A stretch of DNA of 6,694 nucleotides from Deltaproteobacteria bacterium (GTDB lineage Bacteria; UBA10199; DSSB01): NCBI GenBank assembly GCA_021414045.1, contig JAIOPF010000161.1:1-6694 (forward strand). Direction: 5' to 3'. Of this stretch, positions 5,854-6,694 are shown piece after piece. Below the pieces are notes generated by a model. It saw nothing but the letters and a program-made list of their open reading frames with translations, was not told the DNA's origin and ran no database searches. Positions within the stretch are counted from its first letter, which is position 1; each line of letters begins with the position of its first letter. The translations under genes were made by a program, and so were the position numbers.

Positions 5854-6694
5854 GGCGGCCTCCCTTTTCCGCGCGCGTCATGAGTAATTCGCCGCCCCGT
5901 TCGACGCGGAGCCTCCAACCGGGAGGGACGAAGGTGGTGGCGCTGAACTCCGCGACGATGGCGGGGCCTTCGATGGAGAATGCGGCTGGCAGGGACTCGC
6001 GGAGAAAAATCGGCGTGGGATAATAACGGCCCCTCCAATATAAACGGCTGAATCCGCAGGGAATGGGGTAGGAGCCGAGTTCGAAGCTGGAACTGTTCTC
6101 AGGCAGGGTATTCGTGCGGGCTTGGGCCCTCAATCTTAGGTTGACGATTTCTATCGGACGTCCGCGATGCTTGTATCCGTAACGGCGAAAATGGGCGCGG
6201 GAGAAATCTTGGCGAAAGCTTCGACGCAACGGAACCTCGATTTCGTAGGATTGCCCTTGATAGCGCAGGTCTAGAACGGAATCGAGGCGAAGGCTTCGCG
6301 GGGCGATTCTGTCGGCGGCAGCGTCCCTACGGGCCAGGTTTTCTAGTTCCACCGCTTGTTTTCTCAAGGAATGAAATCCGGCTTGGTCCTCCTTCCACAA
6401 CAGGGTTTTTACATAATCTCGCCGCCAATCGGCATAAGCCATCCCATAGGCGGAAAGGAGGCCGGGAAATTTGGGAATGAGGATGCTGGGAATGGAAAGC
6501 TCCTCGGCAAGCTCGGCGGCGTGCAAAGGCCCCGCGCCCCCGAAAGGAAGCAGGGTGAAGCGACGCGGGTCGTGTCCGCGTTCGACGGACAGGACCCGCA
6601 GGGATCGGGCGATGTTGGCGTTGGCGACGGAGTCGGGCACGAGTGGGTGCGAAGCTCGGACGAAGCGCAGGATGGGGGCAAAGAAAAACCCCGC
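5846..6694 (-). CDS. hyuA: Hydantoinase A/oxoprolinase family subunit, C-terminal part
   Basis: This is the ATP-dependent partner of HyuB, of the hydantoinase A/oxoprolinase family (PF01968 region plus C-terminal domain). Family members are usually close to 690 residues. About 282 codons lie in the window and the frame is open to the right edge, so the N-terminal 400 or so residues should be beyond it. Visible hallmarks, numbered from the GTG at 6640, are ANANIARSLRVLSVERGHDP (6-25), LLPFGGAGPLHAAELAEEL (30-48), PKFPGLLSAYGMAYADWRRD (around 55-74), a RYQGQSYEIEVP block, and the late IEGPAIVAEFSATTFVPPGW block. The gene ends in TAA at 5848-5846, overlapping the hyuB start by eight bases. The 18 residues encoded between 6641 and the edge, starting AGFFFAPILRF, do not resemble the usual sequence just before ANAN. 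The gene may be altered there, or the window edge may be unreliable. Confidence 0.85.
   Translation of the reverse strand, partial: AGFFFAPILRFVRASHPLVPDSVANANIARSLRVLSVERGHDPRRFTLLPFGGAGPLHAAELAEELSIPSILIPKFPGLLSAYGMAYADWRRDYVKTLLWKEDQAGFHSLRKQAVELENLARRDAAADRIAPRSLRLDSVLDLRYQGQSYEIEVPLRRSFRQDFSRAHFRRYGYKHRGRPIEIVNLRLRAQARTNTLPENSSSFELGSYPIPCGFSRLYWRGRYYPTPIFLRESLPAAFSIEGPAIVAEFSATTFVPPGWRLRVERGGELLMTRAEKGGRRG
5859..5864 (-). promoter_or_regulatory. Ribosome binding site that fixes the hyuB GTG start
   Basis: On the - strand GGGAGG, inside AAAAGGGAGG, precedes the GTG at 5853-5851 by five bases. It lies inside the last codons of hyuA. No ATG competes in this frame near the conserved N-terminus, so GTG is the likely start. 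Confidence 0.7.

Overview
The window is a compact stretch of bacterial chromosome, about 60% G+C by eye. It holds seven protein genes, with the first and last cut by the window edges. There is no rRNA, tRNA, CRISPR array, insertion sequence or phage gene. Shine-Dalgarno sites, Sec signal peptide style and gene families indicate an ordinary Gram-negative-type bacterium. The small periplasmic Cys-rich repeat protein would suit a proteobacterial or deltaproteobacterial-like lineage, but no marker gene fixes the taxonomy. No gene-free stretch exceeds about 120 bases.

Left part (2-1634): the 3' part of a class I SAM-dependent methyltransferase gene on the + strand converges, 16 bases apart, on a zinc-independent quinone-oxidoreductase-like medium-chain dehydrogenase on the - strand. 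Middle (1684-2970): a conserved-looking but unrecognised eight-helix membrane protein lies on the - strand, upstream of the dehydrogenase. It appears to be built from two homologous four-helix halves. It diverges across 120 bases from a small secreted protein on the + strand made of two Cys-rich (GLG1/PF00839-type) repeats.

Right part (2974-6694, - strand): a tight operon reads from the right edge leftward. It runs hyuA-like (C-terminal part only in the window), hyuB-like (8-base overlap, GTG start), then a DAO-family FAD oxidoreductase (9-base gap, same reading frame as hyuB). HyuA and HyuB together form an ATP-dependent amide-ring hydrolase of the hydantoinase/5-oxoprolinase type. The oxidoreductase most plausibly acts on an amino or imino acid downstream of ring opening. 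One candidate route is N-methylhydantoin to N-carbamoylsarcosine to sarcosine to glycine, but the substrate is inferred from context only.

Nothing here is clearly a new defence or mobile system. The points most worth a second look are the internal duplication in the membrane protein, the single in-frame UAG separating hyuB from the oxidoreductase, and the atypical HyuA sequence at the right edge.
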